From Pontiellaceae bacterium (GTDB lineage Bacteria; Verrucomicrobiota; Kiritimatiellia; Kiritimatiellales; Pontiellaceae), in contig JAFGVP010000041.1 of assembly GCA_016937945.1 (NCBI GenBank), forward strand, positions 1-38,837: a DNA stretch of 38,837 nucleotides. The letters are read 5' to 3'. Below are positions 1 to 8,280 of the stretch, piece after piece. The notes below the pieces were generated by a model, which was not told the origin of the DNA, did not search any database, and saw nothing but the letters and a program-made list of their open reading frames with translations. A program made the position numbers and the translations under genes. The number at the start of each line of letters is the position of its first letter. Positions within the stretch are counted from its first letter, which is position 1.

Positions 1-1069
1 CGGTCGGACGAATGGCTTCGTGGGCTTCCTGTGCCGCCCCCTTGCTCTTATAATAGTTCGGCGTTTCGGGAAGATATTCGGCGCCGTAGTTATCCGCAAT
101 AAATGCCCGGGACTCTTCCAATGCGGACTGGGCGATATTCACGGAGTCGGTACGCATGTAGGTAATCAGTCCGGCCTCGTAGAGTTTCTGCGCAATTCCC
201 ATCGTGCGGGCCGGCGCGAATCCAAGCGATCCGGATGCCGACTGCTGCAGGGTGCTCGTGATGAAAGGCGGGCGCGCCCGGCGCGTCACCTCTTTGGTGG
301 CAATATCACTGACTTTCAGCGAACTGCATTCCAGCTCTTTCTGCATGGCTTCCAGTTGCTCCGGCGTTTTGACGGCTCCGGGCAGCAGTTTGCGATCCTT
401 GATTCCGACCGATTCGCCGTTAATGCGCGCCAGCTTTACGATAAAGGGATCGAGCGGCGCCTCCTGCTTATGCACCTCGGCACCAACGGCGAAATAGGTT
501 TCCGGCTGAAATCCCTCGATCTCCATTTCACGCTCCACCACCAGACGCAGCGCCACGGTCTGCACGCGGCCGACGCTCTGTGCGCCGCGAATCTGCCTGC
601 GCACCACCGGACTGCCCTGAAACCCGACCAGACGGTCCAGCACCCGGCGCGCCTGCTGCGCGTTTACGCGATCCATATCAATCTTGGCCGGATTCCCGAA
701 TGCCGCAAGGATGGCCGGTTTCGTGATTTCATTGTAGGTCACTCGATAAAAGTTTTGTTCGCCGACATTTTTCTTCAGCGCCTCATAGAGATGCCACGCA
801 ATGGCCTCCCCTTCGCGGTCCGGGTCAGGTGCGAGGAAAACCTTCTCGCATTTCTTCGCCTCATCCTTGAGCTCCTTGAGAACCTTCTTACCGCGGGTCG
901 TACTCACATATTCCGGCTCAAACCCGTTATCGATATCCACACCCAGCTTTTTCTGAGGCAGGTCGCGTACGTGGCCGACCGAGGCCATCACAGAATAATC
1001 CTTGCCGAGATATTTCCCGATCGTCTTCGCCTTGGCAGGCGACTCCACAATTACCAGATTTTTGCTCAT
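1..1069 (-). CDS. topA: DNA topoisomerase I, N-terminal part (partial)
   Basis: Type IA topoisomerase that relaxes negatively supercoiled DNA through a tyrosine-DNA intermediate. The 356 visible residues start with a TOPRIM domain: VIVESPAKAKTIGKYL at residues 6-21 (catalytic Glu9) and DPDREGE at 82-88 (metal-binding acidic triad). SVGRVQTVAL at 165-174 and the active-site motif ITYMRTDS at 302-309 (nucleophile Tyr305 or the Tyr next to Met) follow. The last residues, EAHEAIRPT, are a conserved stretch just after the active site. The gene runs off the left edge, so about half the usual length, including any C-terminal zinc fingers, is missing. The ATG at 1069 is preceded by AAGGAA at a good distance. 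It follows dprA on the same strand, the common dprA-topA order, separated by a 12-bp bulged hairpin at 1101-1133. The family assignment is secure. Confidence 0.96.
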   Translation of the reverse strand, partial: MSKNLVIVESPAKAKTIGKYLGKDYSVMASVGHVRDLPQKKLGVDIDNGFEPEYVSTTRGKKVLKELKDEAKKCEKVFLAPDPDREGEAIAWHLYEALKKNVGEQNFYRVTYNEITKPAILAAFGNPAKIDMDRVNAQQARRVLDRLVGFQGSPVVRRQIRGAQSVGRVQTVALRLVVEREMEIEGFQPETYFAVGAEVHKQEAPLDPFIVKLARINGESVGIKDRKLLPGAVKTPEQLEAMQKELECSSLKVSDIATKEVTRRARPPFITSTLQQSASGSLGFAPARTMGIAQKLYEAGLITYMRTDSVNIAQSALEESRAFIADNYGAEYLPETPNYYKSKGAAQEAHEAIRPT

Positions 1070-1100
1070 TCTATTTCCTTATTACTGCAAATTTTTCTGA

Positions 1101-1133
1101 CGGGATTCAGAGGATCTACACGATCCAATCCCG
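1101..1133. repeat. Bulged inverted repeat between dprA and topA
   Basis: CGGGATT (1101-1107), a 4-nt bulge CAGA, GGATC (1112-1116), loop TACAC, GATCC (1122-1126) and AATCCCG (1127-1133) form a 12-bp stem with one bulge. There is no T-run after it on either strand, so it is not a standard terminator. It resembles the GGATT-rich palindromic intergenic repeats seen in many environmental bacterial genomes. That resemblance is recalled, not searched. Confidence 0.6.
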
Positions 1134-1158
1134 CCCATCCTGTCCAAATTCTTCGTAT

Positions 1159-2283
1159 TTATTTCATCCGTCGCAGATCGTCCGCGAGTTCGACCATGCG
1201 ACCAGGCAGCATTTTAATCACGCGCTTCATTTCAAGCCCCAGCAGCAGCCCGCTCAGTTCGTGACTCCTCAGTCCGGCGTCCCGCGCCAGCGAATCCACA
1301 TCCAGCGGCTCCTGCCACAGCGCCTCAACAATCAGCGACTCAACGTCCGTCAGCGGGACGTCAGGACGCGCCGCCACCTCATCTTCCGGAGCCATCCGCT
1401 CGTCCGCCGGAATCAGGAACTCATACTCCTCCAGAATATCATCCAATCGCTCCACCAGTTTGGCGCCGTTTTTGATCAGCTTATGCGGCCCGCGCGCACC
1501 GGGGCAGTCAATCCGGCCCGGAAGCGCAAATACCGTCCGCCCCTGTTCCATCGCGGCATCCGCCGTATGCATTGAGCCGCCCTTGACATCCGATTCAATC
1601 AGCAGCATGCCCATGCTCAACCCGCTGATGATGCGATTCCGATATGGAAACGTCATCCGGTCCGCCTGTCGCCCCATCGGGTATTCACTGATCACCGCGC
1701 CCTGCTTTGCAATTTTCTCGGCCAGCCCCTCATTCTCCGGAGGATAAAGACAGTCAATTGCTCCGCCCAGCACCGCAATCGTGCGACCGCCGCTTTTCAG
1801 TGCGCCGCGGTGCGCCGCCGTATCCGTTCCGCGCGCCAGACCGCTGACCACCGTAAAACCGACCTGCCCGAGCTGATACGCCAATCGATCCGCAGCGGAA
1901 AGCCCGTAATGGCTCGTCGCACGCGATCCGACAATCGCCAGAGCCTTTCGATCTTCCGGCACAAACCGTCCCCGGACATACAGCGCCAACGGCGGATCAT
2001 GAATCGTTTTGAGAATTTCGGGATATTCGTCGTCCAGTGGAGTAATGATCCGCGCGTCTTCGGCGGCCGCCTTTTTAATCTCGGAGGCGACATCGATATC
2101 ATCACGCCGGCAAATAATCTTCAGGGCCAGTTTTTCGCCAACTCCCCGAGCCTCCATCAGATCCTCGCGATCCGCCCGCAGAATAGCCTGCGGGGACCCC
2201 AACGCATCAATCAGGCGCCGGACCGTCACCGGCCCCAGCCCCTCGATCATGTTCAAGGCAATATATGCTTCGCGATCCTGCAT
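1159..2283 (-). CDS. dprA: DNA-processing protein DprA
   Basis: RecA-loading protein that protects incoming single-stranded DNA during natural transformation; it acts in the cytoplasm. The start at 2283 (MQDREAYIAL) gives 374 residues, normal for the family. A reading frame upstream to 2325 only translates a palindromic repeat and is not used. Visible parts: an N-terminal helix-hairpin-helix region (MIEGLGPVTVRRLIDALGS); a Rossmann-like core with IVGSRATSHYG, VSGLARGTDTAAHRGAL, YPPEN, FPYRNRIISGLS and ALPGRI; and a C-terminal winged-helix region with the pattern LIVEAL...LDVDSLARDAGL. It lies between aroB and topA on the same strand. With comF at 6689-7393, it suggests the organism can take up DNA, though no type IV pilus or ComEC gene is in view. 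Confidence 0.95.
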   Translation of the reverse strand: MQDREAYIALNMIEGLGPVTVRRLIDALGSPQAILRADREDLMEARGVGEKLALKIICRRDDIDVASEIKKAAAEDARIITPLDDEYPEILKTIHDPPLALYVRGRFVPEDRKALAIVGSRATSHYGLSAADRLAYQLGQVGFTVVSGLARGTDTAAHRGALKSGGRTIAVLGGAIDCLYPPENEGLAEKIAKQGAVISEYPMGRQADRMTFPYRNRIISGLSMGMLLIESDVKGGSMHTADAAMEQGRTVFALPGRIDCPGARGPHKLIKNGAKLVERLDDILEEYEFLIPADERMAPEDEVAARPDVPLTDVESLIVEALWQEPLDVDSLARDAGLRSHELSGLLLGLEMKRVIKMLPGRMVELADDLRRMK

Positions 2284-2289
2284 GGTCTT

Positions 2290-2353
2290 AACCACGGAAC
2301 ACACTGAAAACATGGAAGTTCGCATTTCGGTGCATTCCGTGTCTTCCGAGGTT
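2290..2353. repeat. Palindromic intergenic repeat upstream of dprA
   Basis: Two 28-nt arms, 2290-2317 and 2326-2353, are reverse complements at 21 of 28 positions around an 8-nt spacer. The arms contain the theme CACGGAA / TTCCGTG. The element fills the whole space between the dprA start and the aroB stop codon, whose last base pairs it overlaps. No T-run follows. I read it as a dispersed palindromic repeat, possibly a processing or stability hairpin in the aroB-dprA transcript. Confidence 0.65.
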
Positions 2354-3438
2354 TATAAACTCTTCCAGATTTTCTCCATCAGCTCTTCGGGAACATCCTC
2401 TCCGAAAGAGACCGTTCCAATGTTGGAGGCGAGGACAAACTTCGGCATTCCGCCAACCGTTTTCTTGTCAACCTTCATGGCATCGCGCAGCTTCGGCCAT
2501 TCGTATTCCGGCGCACGCACCGGCAGTTCGAGATCCGTAAACATTTTTTCAATGCGGTCACACTCGCCCTGAGGCAGTCCTGTCAGCACCACCGAGGCCC
2601 GCGCCGCAAAGATGGATCCAATGGAAACCCCTTCGCCATGCACGTATTCGCCATACCCGGCCACTTTTTCTAATGCGTGCCCGGCGGTATGCCCGAAATT
2701 CAAAATGGCCCGAAGACCACCTTCGCGCTCATCCTGCGCCACGACATCGGCCTTGATTTCGCAGCAGCGGCCCACGACCCGCGCAAGCAGCTCCGCGTTT
2801 TCCACATCGGAGAGCGGCCCGATATTTTCCTCCAGAAAATCAAAAAACGGCCCATCATAAATAATTCCGTATTTCACCACTTCAGCGAGTCCGGCGCGGT
2901 ATTCACGAGGAGGGAGCGTTTTGAGCGTATCGAGATCCGCCAGCACCAGCTCGGGCTGATAAAAGGCTCCGACCAGATTTTTGCCCTCCGGCAGATTGAT
3001 TCCGGTCTTGCCGCCGACGGAGCTGTCGACCATCGAAAGCAGCGTGGTCGGCACCTGAACGAACGGGATTCCCCGTAAATAGGAGGCTGCCACATAGCCC
3101 GCAAGATCGCCGATCACACCACCGCCGAGCGCCACAACGAAGGATTTCCGATCCAGTCCGGCATCAATGCAGCGGCTGTACAGACTGAAAACCTGATCGC
3201 CGCACTTGGTCTGCTCGCCCGCCGGAAGCGTGGCGACGGACACCGTAAAGCCGGCGGACTCAAGCGAAGCAACGGCGGTCTCCGAATACAGAGAGCCTAC
3301 GTTTTCGTCGGTAATGATTAAGCATTTCCCCTTTAGTCCCGTTCCGGCGCATAGCGCGCCCAAACGAGCTAAAACCCCCGCTCCGATATGGATTTCATAG
3401 GAGCGATCACCTAGATGTACTGGTACGTCGTATAACAT
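2353..3438 (-). CDS. aroB: 3-dehydroquinate synthase
   Basis: Second step of the shikimate pathway: converts DAHP to 3-dehydroquinate with NAD+ and a divalent metal, in the cytosol. The protein is 361 residues from the ATG at 3438 (MLYDVPVHLGDRSYEI), the usual AroB length; a start at 3504 would add 22 residues unlike the family. Visible motifs are the NAD-binding core ALGGGVIGDLAGYVAASYLRG, PTTLLSMVDSSVGGKTGIN and AGLAEVVKYGII (metal-binding Glu), then HTAGHALE and HGEGVSIG carrying the metal-binding histidines. The ribosome-binding site is weak (CCGAG). It is the first gene of the aroB-dprA-topA run, with only the palindromic repeat between it and dprA. Confidence 0.96.
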   Translation of the reverse strand: MLYDVPVHLGDRSYEIHIGAGVLARLGALCAGTGLKGKCLIITDENVGSLYSETAVASLESAGFTVSVATLPAGEQTKCGDQVFSLYSRCIDAGLDRKSFVVALGGGVIGDLAGYVAASYLRGIPFVQVPTTLLSMVDSSVGGKTGINLPEGKNLVGAFYQPELVLADLDTLKTLPPREYRAGLAEVVKYGIIYDGPFFDFLEENIGPLSDVENAELLARVVGRCCEIKADVVAQDEREGGLRAILNFGHTAGHALEKVAGYGEYVHGEGVSIGSIFAARASVVLTGLPQGECDRIEKMFTDLELPVRAPEYEWPKLRDAMKVDKKTVGGMPKFVLASNIGTVSFGEDVPEELMEKIWKSL

Positions 3439-3620
3439 AGCTCGGAGTGTGTAGGGGCTCGCAGGGGGGCAAGTCAACCAAATTCCGGAAGTCGAATTAT
3501 ACACATGATTATTTACAGACCTTTAAAAGGTCAGCATCCCTATTCAGGCAAAAAGCATCGCCCGCAATGCTGGCCAACTCGTTGATGTCGCCGCAAAATG
3601 CACAAAAAACAATTTCGGAG

Positions 3621-3648
3621 TTGAAATGCTTAATTAGCTCTATATATT
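3621..3648 (+). promoter_or_regulatory. Probable sigma-70 type promoter of the 54-aa gene
   Basis: TTGAAA at 3621-3626 and TATATT at 3643-3648 with a 16-nt spacer, in an AT-rich stretch about 50 nt before the small gene. The match was made by eye. A second small palindrome, GACCTTT-A-AAAGGTC, lies upstream at 3528-3542. Confidence 0.5.
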
Positions 3649-3701
3649 AGACCTTATTAGTACAACTTGAATTTAACGAACCGAAACTAAGGAGAAATAA
3701 A

Positions 3702-3866
3702 ATGAACGTTGATCAGCATCTTAAGGTTGCCCAATGGCATATCGAACAAGCCCGCCTGCACGCCACCGTTGAAGGCGGACACAAATGCGGATGCCCGCTG
3801 AACGATGACTATGCAAAGATTATCGATCAGGTCGAATCCGGCAATATCGTTGACGAAGGTCACTAA
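3702..3866 (+). CDS. Small orphan protein of 54 residues
   Basis: I do not recognise this family. The ATG at 3702 has a strong ribosome-binding site AAGGAG (3689-3694) seven bases away. The product is acidic and His-rich at both ends, with a CGCP motif at residues 29-32 inside the stretch GGHKCGCPLNDDY. There is no signal peptide or membrane segment. The gene stands alone: a likely promoter at 3621-3648 lies before it and a strong terminator at 3890-3920 after it, and the genes on both sides run the other way. The complete set of expression signals is why I call it real despite its length. The two Cys and several His could bind a metal, but that is only a guess. Confidence 0.75.
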   Translation: MNVDQHLKVAQWHIEQARLHATVEGGHKCGCPLNDDYAKIIDQVESGNIVDEGH

Positions 3867-3889
3867 ACCGCACAACTTCTTTCGATTGT

Positions 3890-3920
3890 AAAAAAACCGT
3901 CCATTCCGGGCGGTTTTTTT
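3890..3920. terminator. Bidirectional intrinsic terminator
   Basis: A 13-bp stem with one G-T pair: AAAAAAACCGTCC (3890-3902), loop ATTCC, GGGCGGTTTTTTT (3908-3920). Seven-base A and T tracts flank the GC core, so it can end transcription of the 54-aa gene on the plus strand and of the tatD-folC run on the minus strand. The folC stop codon sits inside the T tract. Confidence 0.88.
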
Positions 3921-5178
3921 ATATTCCGGCCTCGACCAGCATCTGCTTGAGATAAAGCGACCCTGTGATCACGATCAGGCGGTCGGATTCTGTCCCGGCC
4001 CATGAGCAGGCGGATTTCCAGGCTTCACGCACAGAAAGCGGCTCTGCGTCAACTCCTACGGCACGAAGCTGGGCGGCAGAATGCTCGGACGTTGTGCCGC
4101 GCGGCGCGTCGATCGGAACCGTCCATACCTTTGCCATCCGGGGCTTAAGGGCGCTGAGAAATTCGTAGGCATCCTTGTCTTCGAGAAAGCCGAAAATAAA
4201 ACCGATGCGGTGCTTCGGATAGTTTTCCCTGAGAGTCCTGACGAGGGCCCGTGCGGCGGACGGATTATGCCCGCCGTCCAGAATGACCAGCGGATCAGAG
4301 CAAATGGTTTCAAAACGGGAAGCCCATTTAACCGATTCGAGACCGGCCTTGAAAGCCGGTTCAAACTCCAGCATATCGGATAGCACTTCCAGTGTTGCAA
4401 CGGCGATGGCGCAGTTTTCGCGCTGGAACTCCCCCATCAACGGAAGGTTAATCGGCGGAAGGTTGCGGGCATGGGTTTCGATTTTCAGCTTTTGGGGAAA
4501 ACCAACCTTTGTGACGGAGACAACATCGGTGCTTTTGATAACAGGTTCGCCGGCCTCCCGGAGTATTTTCATCACCTCTTCAGATTGAGGTGCAGAAACC
4601 ACCGGGCGACCCGGTTTTATAATTCCGGCCTTTTCGGCGGCAATCTTTTCGATGGTATTTCCAAGGAAATTGGTGTGATCGATATCAATGTGCGTAATTA
4701 CTGAAACCATCGGGATGACCACATTCGTGGCATCCCATCGACCGCCCATCCCCGTTTCAATGATCGCAATATCAACACCCTCATCCGCGAAATACTGGAA
4801 CGCAATGGCCGTTGATATTTCGAAAAAAGTTGCACCGCGTAATTCTGTCGCGGCCTCAACCTGATCGGCGACCTGCTCGATCTGCCGGATATAACCATCC
4901 AGCCGATCACTGGGAATCTGCTCCCCGCAGATTCTGAACCGCTCGGAAAATTCAACCAGGTGCGGCGATGTGTAAAGCCCTGTCTTGAACCCGGAGGCGC
5001 GCAGAACAGATTCGAGCATGGCACAGACCGAACCCTTACCGTTCGTGCCGGCCACATGAACCACGGCCAGTCGTTGATGCGGATTCCCCAGCACAGCGAG
5101 CAGCTCGGTAATCACTTCGAGACCGGGTTTAATACCGGCCGTGGTCCGCTTGAAGAGGGTCTCATAGGCACTGCTCAT
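3919..5178 (-). CDS. folC: Bifunctional folylpolyglutamate / dihydrofolate synthase
   Basis: ATP-dependent Mur-ligase family enzyme that adds glutamate to dihydropteroate and folates, in the cytosol. It has 419 residues, the usual length. The P-loop GTNGKGS is at 44-50, followed by TGLYTSPHLVEFSERFRI, the family signature, then GGRWDATN, ITHIDIDHTNFLG (metal-binding His) and ILDGGHNPSAARAL in the C-terminal domain. The ATG at 5178 overlaps the marC stop codon by four bases (ATGA), so it is translationally coupled. It is the last gene of the minus-strand run and ends within the terminator. accD and folC in one unit is a common bacterial arrangement; here marC sits between them. Confidence 0.95.
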   Translation of the reverse strand: MSSAYETLFKRTTAGIKPGLEVITELLAVLGNPHQRLAVVHVAGTNGKGSVCAMLESVLRASGFKTGLYTSPHLVEFSERFRICGEQIPSDRLDGYIRQIEQVADQVEAATELRGATFFEISTAIAFQYFADEGVDIAIIETGMGGRWDATNVVIPMVSVITHIDIDHTNFLGNTIEKIAAEKAGIIKPGRPVVSAPQSEEVMKILREAGEPVIKSTDVVSVTKVGFPQKLKIETHARNLPPINLPLMGEFQRENCAIAVATLEVLSDMLEFEPAFKAGLESVKWASRFETICSDPLVILDGGHNPSAARALVRTLRENYPKHRIGFIFGFLEDKDAYEFLSALKPRMAKVWTVPIDAPRGTTSEHSAAQLRAVGVDAEPLSVREAWKSACSWAGTESDRLIVITGSLYLKQMLVEAGI

Positions 5179-5783
5179 GAAAAGAAATTCCGGATCCCGG
5201 TCATAATCATCTGGGCCGCCAGCGCCGCCAGAATCAAACCGGTCATTTTACTTAGAATCGTCAGGTTTTTGCGCCCCACCAGTCGCTCGATGGATGCGCC
5301 TAGAAACAGAATAATCCCCAGCGTCACCGTGGCCAGCATCAGCGCGATGATCCCGATGCCTTTGCTCACAGGATCCGGAAGCTCGGCCCCGAGCACCAGC
5401 AGGGTTCCGATAATCGCCGGACCGATCACGATGGGCATGGCCAGAGGAACCACGGTTATGTCGTCATCCCCGGTATAGGCCGTATCACCGGGCGACGGTT
5501 TCGACTGAACGAGCTGAATGGCCGAAAGAAAAAGCAGTATCCCGGCACCAACCCGGAATGAATCGAGGGTGATGCCGAAAAGGTTGAACACAACATTGCC
5601 GAAAAAGAAAACAACTATGCAGAGCACCGCCACCGCAACACTAACCCGAACAGACAGCTTGCGACGCTCAGTCTCAGACGATCCCTTCGTCAGGCTGAGA
5701 AACATGGTCAGGGCAAAAAACGGCGTAAACAGAAAAGAAAACTTCAGCCAGATCGCAACAAACAAGCCGAAACGATTTTCCAT
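5175..5783 (-). CDS. MarC family integral membrane protein
   Basis: A 202-residue protein with about six membrane segments (roughly 8-30, 44-64, 72-92, 108-134, 142-163, 177-197) in the layout of the MarC/NAAT family. Transport function in this family is poorly established; despite the name, MarC is not shown to give multiple antibiotic resistance. The N-terminus FSFLFTPFFALTMFLSLTKG matches the family pattern of a proline-containing first helix followed by a conserved polar turn. VPLAMPIVIGPAIIGTLLVLG is the second family repeat. It overlaps folC by four bases and lies 42 bases after accD. Confidence 0.88.
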   Translation of the reverse strand: MENRFGLFVAIWLKFSFLFTPFFALTMFLSLTKGSSETERRKLSVRVSVAVAVLCIVVFFFGNVVFNLFGITLDSFRVGAGILLFLSAIQLVQSKPSPGDTAYTGDDDITVVPLAMPIVIGPAIIGTLLVLGAELPDPVSKGIGIIALMLATVTLGIILFLGASIERLVGRKNLTILSKMTGLILAALAAQMIMTGIRNFFS

Positions 5784-5825
5784 GAAAACACCCCGCTTGC
5801 CGACCAGCCAGATCGGCGGTCCGGC

Positions 5826-6671
5826 TTACTTATCGCAAAGATACTCGAGCACGAGGATCATGCGGTCACGAAGCTCGTTGCGCGACACAACCATATCAAT
5901 CAGACCATGCTCCTGCAGGAATTCCGAACGCTGGAAGCCTTCCGGCAGATCCTGCTGAGTGGTTTCCTTAATGACGCGGGGACCGGCAAAACCGATAAGC
6001 GCTTCCGGCTCGGCGATAATCACATCACCAAGGGTTGCAAAACTGGCCATAACGCCGGCCATGGTCGGATGGGTCAGAATCGGGATATAAGGCAGACCGG
6101 CTTCCGCATGCCGCGCCAGCGCCGCACTTGTTTTCGCCATCTGCATCAGACTGAGCAGTCCTTCGTACATGCGGGCCCCGCCGGAGGCGCAGGAGATCAG
6201 AACTGGCCGCCCCTCCGCCGTACAACGTTCAATCAGATAGGTAACACGTTCGCCGACCACGCTGCCCATACTGGCACCGAGAAAGGAAAAATCCATGACC
6301 CCCAGACCGATATCCCGGCCGCCCAGCTTGCAGCCGCCGACCGTGATGGCGTCATCCCAACCGGTCTTCTTCTGATTGACTTCGAGCTTGTCGATATAAG
6401 ACTGCTGACCGGTAAAACCGAGGCGGTCGACGGACTTGATTGCGCCGGCCCACTCCACAAAGGAGCCTTCGTCGGAAAGAAGATTAATACGGTCCTGCCG
6501 CGGAAGGATAAAATGGTGATCGCACTTGGTGCAGATCTCGAGGTTGGCTTTGACCTCTTCCTTGTAGATGATTTCGCCGCAGGAAGGACATTTCATCCAG
6601 AGTCCATCAGGCACATCCCGTTTCTTAACGGTGATGGATGAATAGTTTTTCTTGTTCCCGAATAGAGCCAT
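5826..6671 (-). CDS. accD: Acetyl-CoA carboxylase carboxyltransferase subunit beta
   Basis: Beta subunit of the carboxyltransferase that moves the carboxyl group from biotin to acetyl-CoA, making malonyl-CoA for fatty acid synthesis. The 281-residue form starts at the ATG at 6671 (MALFGNKK), with AAGGA seven bases upstream; an in-frame TTG at 6677 is less likely. The N-terminal zinc ribbon has Cys28, Cys31, Cys47 and Cys50 (CPSC, CTKC). The crotonase-like core follows with DFSFLGASMGSVVGE, the oxyanion region SCASGGARMYEG and the late motif IGFAGPRVI. The partner accA is not in the window. It sits between comF and marC in the six-gene minus-strand run. Confidence 0.96.
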   Translation of the reverse strand: MALFGNKKNYSSITVKKRDVPDGLWMKCPSCGEIIYKEEVKANLEICTKCDHHFILPRQDRINLLSDEGSFVEWAGAIKSVDRLGFTGQQSYIDKLEVNQKKTGWDDAITVGGCKLGGRDIGLGVMDFSFLGASMGSVVGERVTYLIERCTAEGRPVLISCASGGARMYEGLLSLMQMAKTSAALARHAEAGLPYIPILTHPTMAGVMASFATLGDVIIAEPEALIGFAGPRVIKETTQQDLPEGFQRSEFLQEHGLIDMVVSRNELRDRMILVLEYLCDK

Positions 6672-6688
6672 AGTCAAATCCTTTACAA

Positions 6689-7393
6689 TTAACCGCGAGC
6701 CACAGTCAGTACATGCACCGTCTCTGCACCGCCTTTTTTCAGCGCTTTGGCACAGGCGTTTACGGTTGCCCCTGTGGTCATCACGTCATCGACCAGAAGG
6801 ATATTTTTTCCCGCCAGCCGTTTCTCTCTCTCACATTGAAAAGCGCCGGTTACGTTACTAAGCCGCTGTGCGGCTGTCAAATTCGTTTGCGAGGCCGTCG
6901 GACGAATTCGCCGGAGCATCCGGGAGGCGGTTTTACAGCGAATCCGGCGCCCCAGTTCCCGGGCAAGAATCTCAGACTGATTGTACGAACGATCTCTCCG
7001 GCGTACATGGTAAAGCGGAACCGGAACCACCCGCTCAAAGACCACATCAGGGAATTCCGCCAGCATGCATCGATGCATCAGCTCCGCCAGGTCCGGCGCC
7101 AGCCACAAGGCTTTTTCATACTTAAGCTGCCGCAATGCCTCTCCTACCACGCCGTCATATCGCGCTGCGGAACGGGCGGAATCAAAGGCCGGCGTCTCGG
7201 CAGAGCAGGCATAGCAGACATAATCGTGTTCAATGGTTCCCGCCACCGGATCACCGCATAAACGACAAAACGGCGGCTCAATCCGGGCGGTATCCGACCA
7301 GCAGTCCCAGCAGATATAACGAAACGTTTCCGGGGCGCGCTTCCCGCAGCCGATGCAGCTGCGCGGATACAGCATATCGAGCAGCTGCTCCAT
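6689..7393 (-). CDS. comF: ComF family phosphoribosyltransferase-like protein
   Basis: Competence-related protein of 234 residues. The N-terminus carries zinc-finger cysteine pairs (CIGC, CWDC, CRLC, CYAC) and the C-terminus has a type I phosphoribosyltransferase fold with the PRPP-binding loop ILLVDDVMTTGATV. The middle stretch VPVPLYHVRRRDRSYNQSE matches the family motif closely. ComF helps single-stranded DNA uptake or processing in transformable bacteria, but many non-competent species also carry it. The start at 7393 has no clear ribosome-binding site; a second ATG at 7372 has GGAG upstream and is a fair alternative. It lies 5 bases after the SH3 gene and 17 before accD. Confidence 0.93.
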   Translation of the reverse strand: MEQLLDMLYPRSCIGCGKRAPETFRYICWDCWSDTARIEPPFCRLCGDPVAGTIEHDYVCYACSAETPAFDSARSAARYDGVVGEALRQLKYEKALWLAPDLAELMHRCMLAEFPDVVFERVVPVPLYHVRRRDRSYNQSEILARELGRRIRCKTASRMLRRIRPTASQTNLTAAQRLSNVTGAFQCEREKRLAGKNILLVDDVMTTGATVNACAKALKKGGAETVHVLTVARG

Positions 7394-7398
7394 GCGGA

Positions 7399-8262
7399 TT
7401 AATCTTTAATGATGGGATCAAGATGAATTCCTTCCGGCTGAACGACCGGCAGATCCACCCCTTTCGCCCAGTACCGCTTCCCTTTGATCAACATGCTGCG
7501 GTTCAGGTAGCGCTCCAGCTGCTCCACCTTGCCCTGTACCAGACAAATGGGCTCCTCCCACTCACCGTCAATCAACACCAGCTTAAACAGTCCGGGACCG
7601 GCGCGACGCAAAATCCCAGGAATTTCGACATAGTCGCCCTGCTTGCGATTTTCATCCATGACCAGCATCAGGGCCTTCTCTTCCTTTACATAAGGTCTGG
7701 CTGCCACGGCCGTAGCGACCGCCGGTTCTATTTTCTCCGCAACGACCGTCTCCTCTGCAACATCGGGGTCAGGAACCTTTTTCTCAGCAACCTCCGGAGC
7801 CGGAGGCTGCACAAATTCCACATAGTCTTCACTGATCCACACCGTACTGCCTGCCGGAGGTGCAATCTGAAGCCATCCGTTGGATTCTCCACGCACATCC
7901 AGCTGATCCCCTCCAAGAACGAGGGCGACTTTTCCATAATTCTGGTTCGGACCGCAGCGGACATTCAGTTTTTTGGGAACAACCACGCCGTTGGTGACAT
8001 ATTCGGAAGCCACCCAGAAATCAATAGAGTCCGGCACCGCGACCTCAACCCAGCCATTGGTTCGTCCCACATAAACCAGTTCATCGCCGCGCATCATGCT
8101 TTCAAGCGGATAACCATCCAAACCCGGAGTCGATCGAAGACTTACGCGATCGCCGGTTACCCGAAGAATCTGGACATCAGCAGCCGGCAAAACAGATGTT
8201 GCCAACTCATTCTCCCCATAAACCGCCATAGAAATGGCCAACAGAAGCACTAGAACTCTCAT
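7399..8262 (-). CDS. Secreted protein with two bacterial SH3 domains
   Basis: A 287-residue exported protein with a short signal peptide (residues 1-16, MRVLVLLLAISMAVYG). Two SH3b-like domains follow: one at about 30-88, containing RVSLRSTPG and GWVEVAVP, and one at about 93-152, with LNVRCGPNQNYGKV and GWLQIAPPAGSTVWI. A Pro/Glu/Val/Ala-rich linker runs from about 154 to 195. The C-terminal part, about 90 residues, is not recognised. SH3b domains usually bind peptidoglycan peptides, so a periplasmic wall-linked role is likely but unproven; no hydrolase domain is visible. The start is supported by GGAGGG just upstream. It is 18 bases from tatD and 5 bases from comF in one run. Confidence 0.82.
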   Translation of the reverse strand: MRVLVLLLAISMAVYGENELATSVLPAADVQILRVTGDRVSLRSTPGLDGYPLESMMRGDELVYVGRTNGWVEVAVPDSIDFWVASEYVTNGVVVPKKLNVRCGPNQNYGKVALVLGGDQLDVRGESNGWLQIAPPAGSTVWISEDYVEFVQPPAPEVAEKKVPDPDVAEETVVAEKIEPAVATAVAARPYVKEEKALMLVMDENRKQGDYVEIPGILRRAGPGLFKLVLIDGEWEEPICLVQGKVEQLERYLNRSMLIKGKRYWAKGVDLPVVQPEGIHLDPIIKD

Positions 8263-8280
8263 CGCTACCCTCCGAATTTA

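Noticed and set aside
20..1264. 414-residue open frame antisense to topA
   Set aside because: The opposite strand encodes an unmistakable topoisomerase I; this frame has no family features.
2284..2325. Longer N-terminus of DprA
   Set aside because: The added 14 residues are a translation of the palindromic repeat; the family starts near the Met at 2283.
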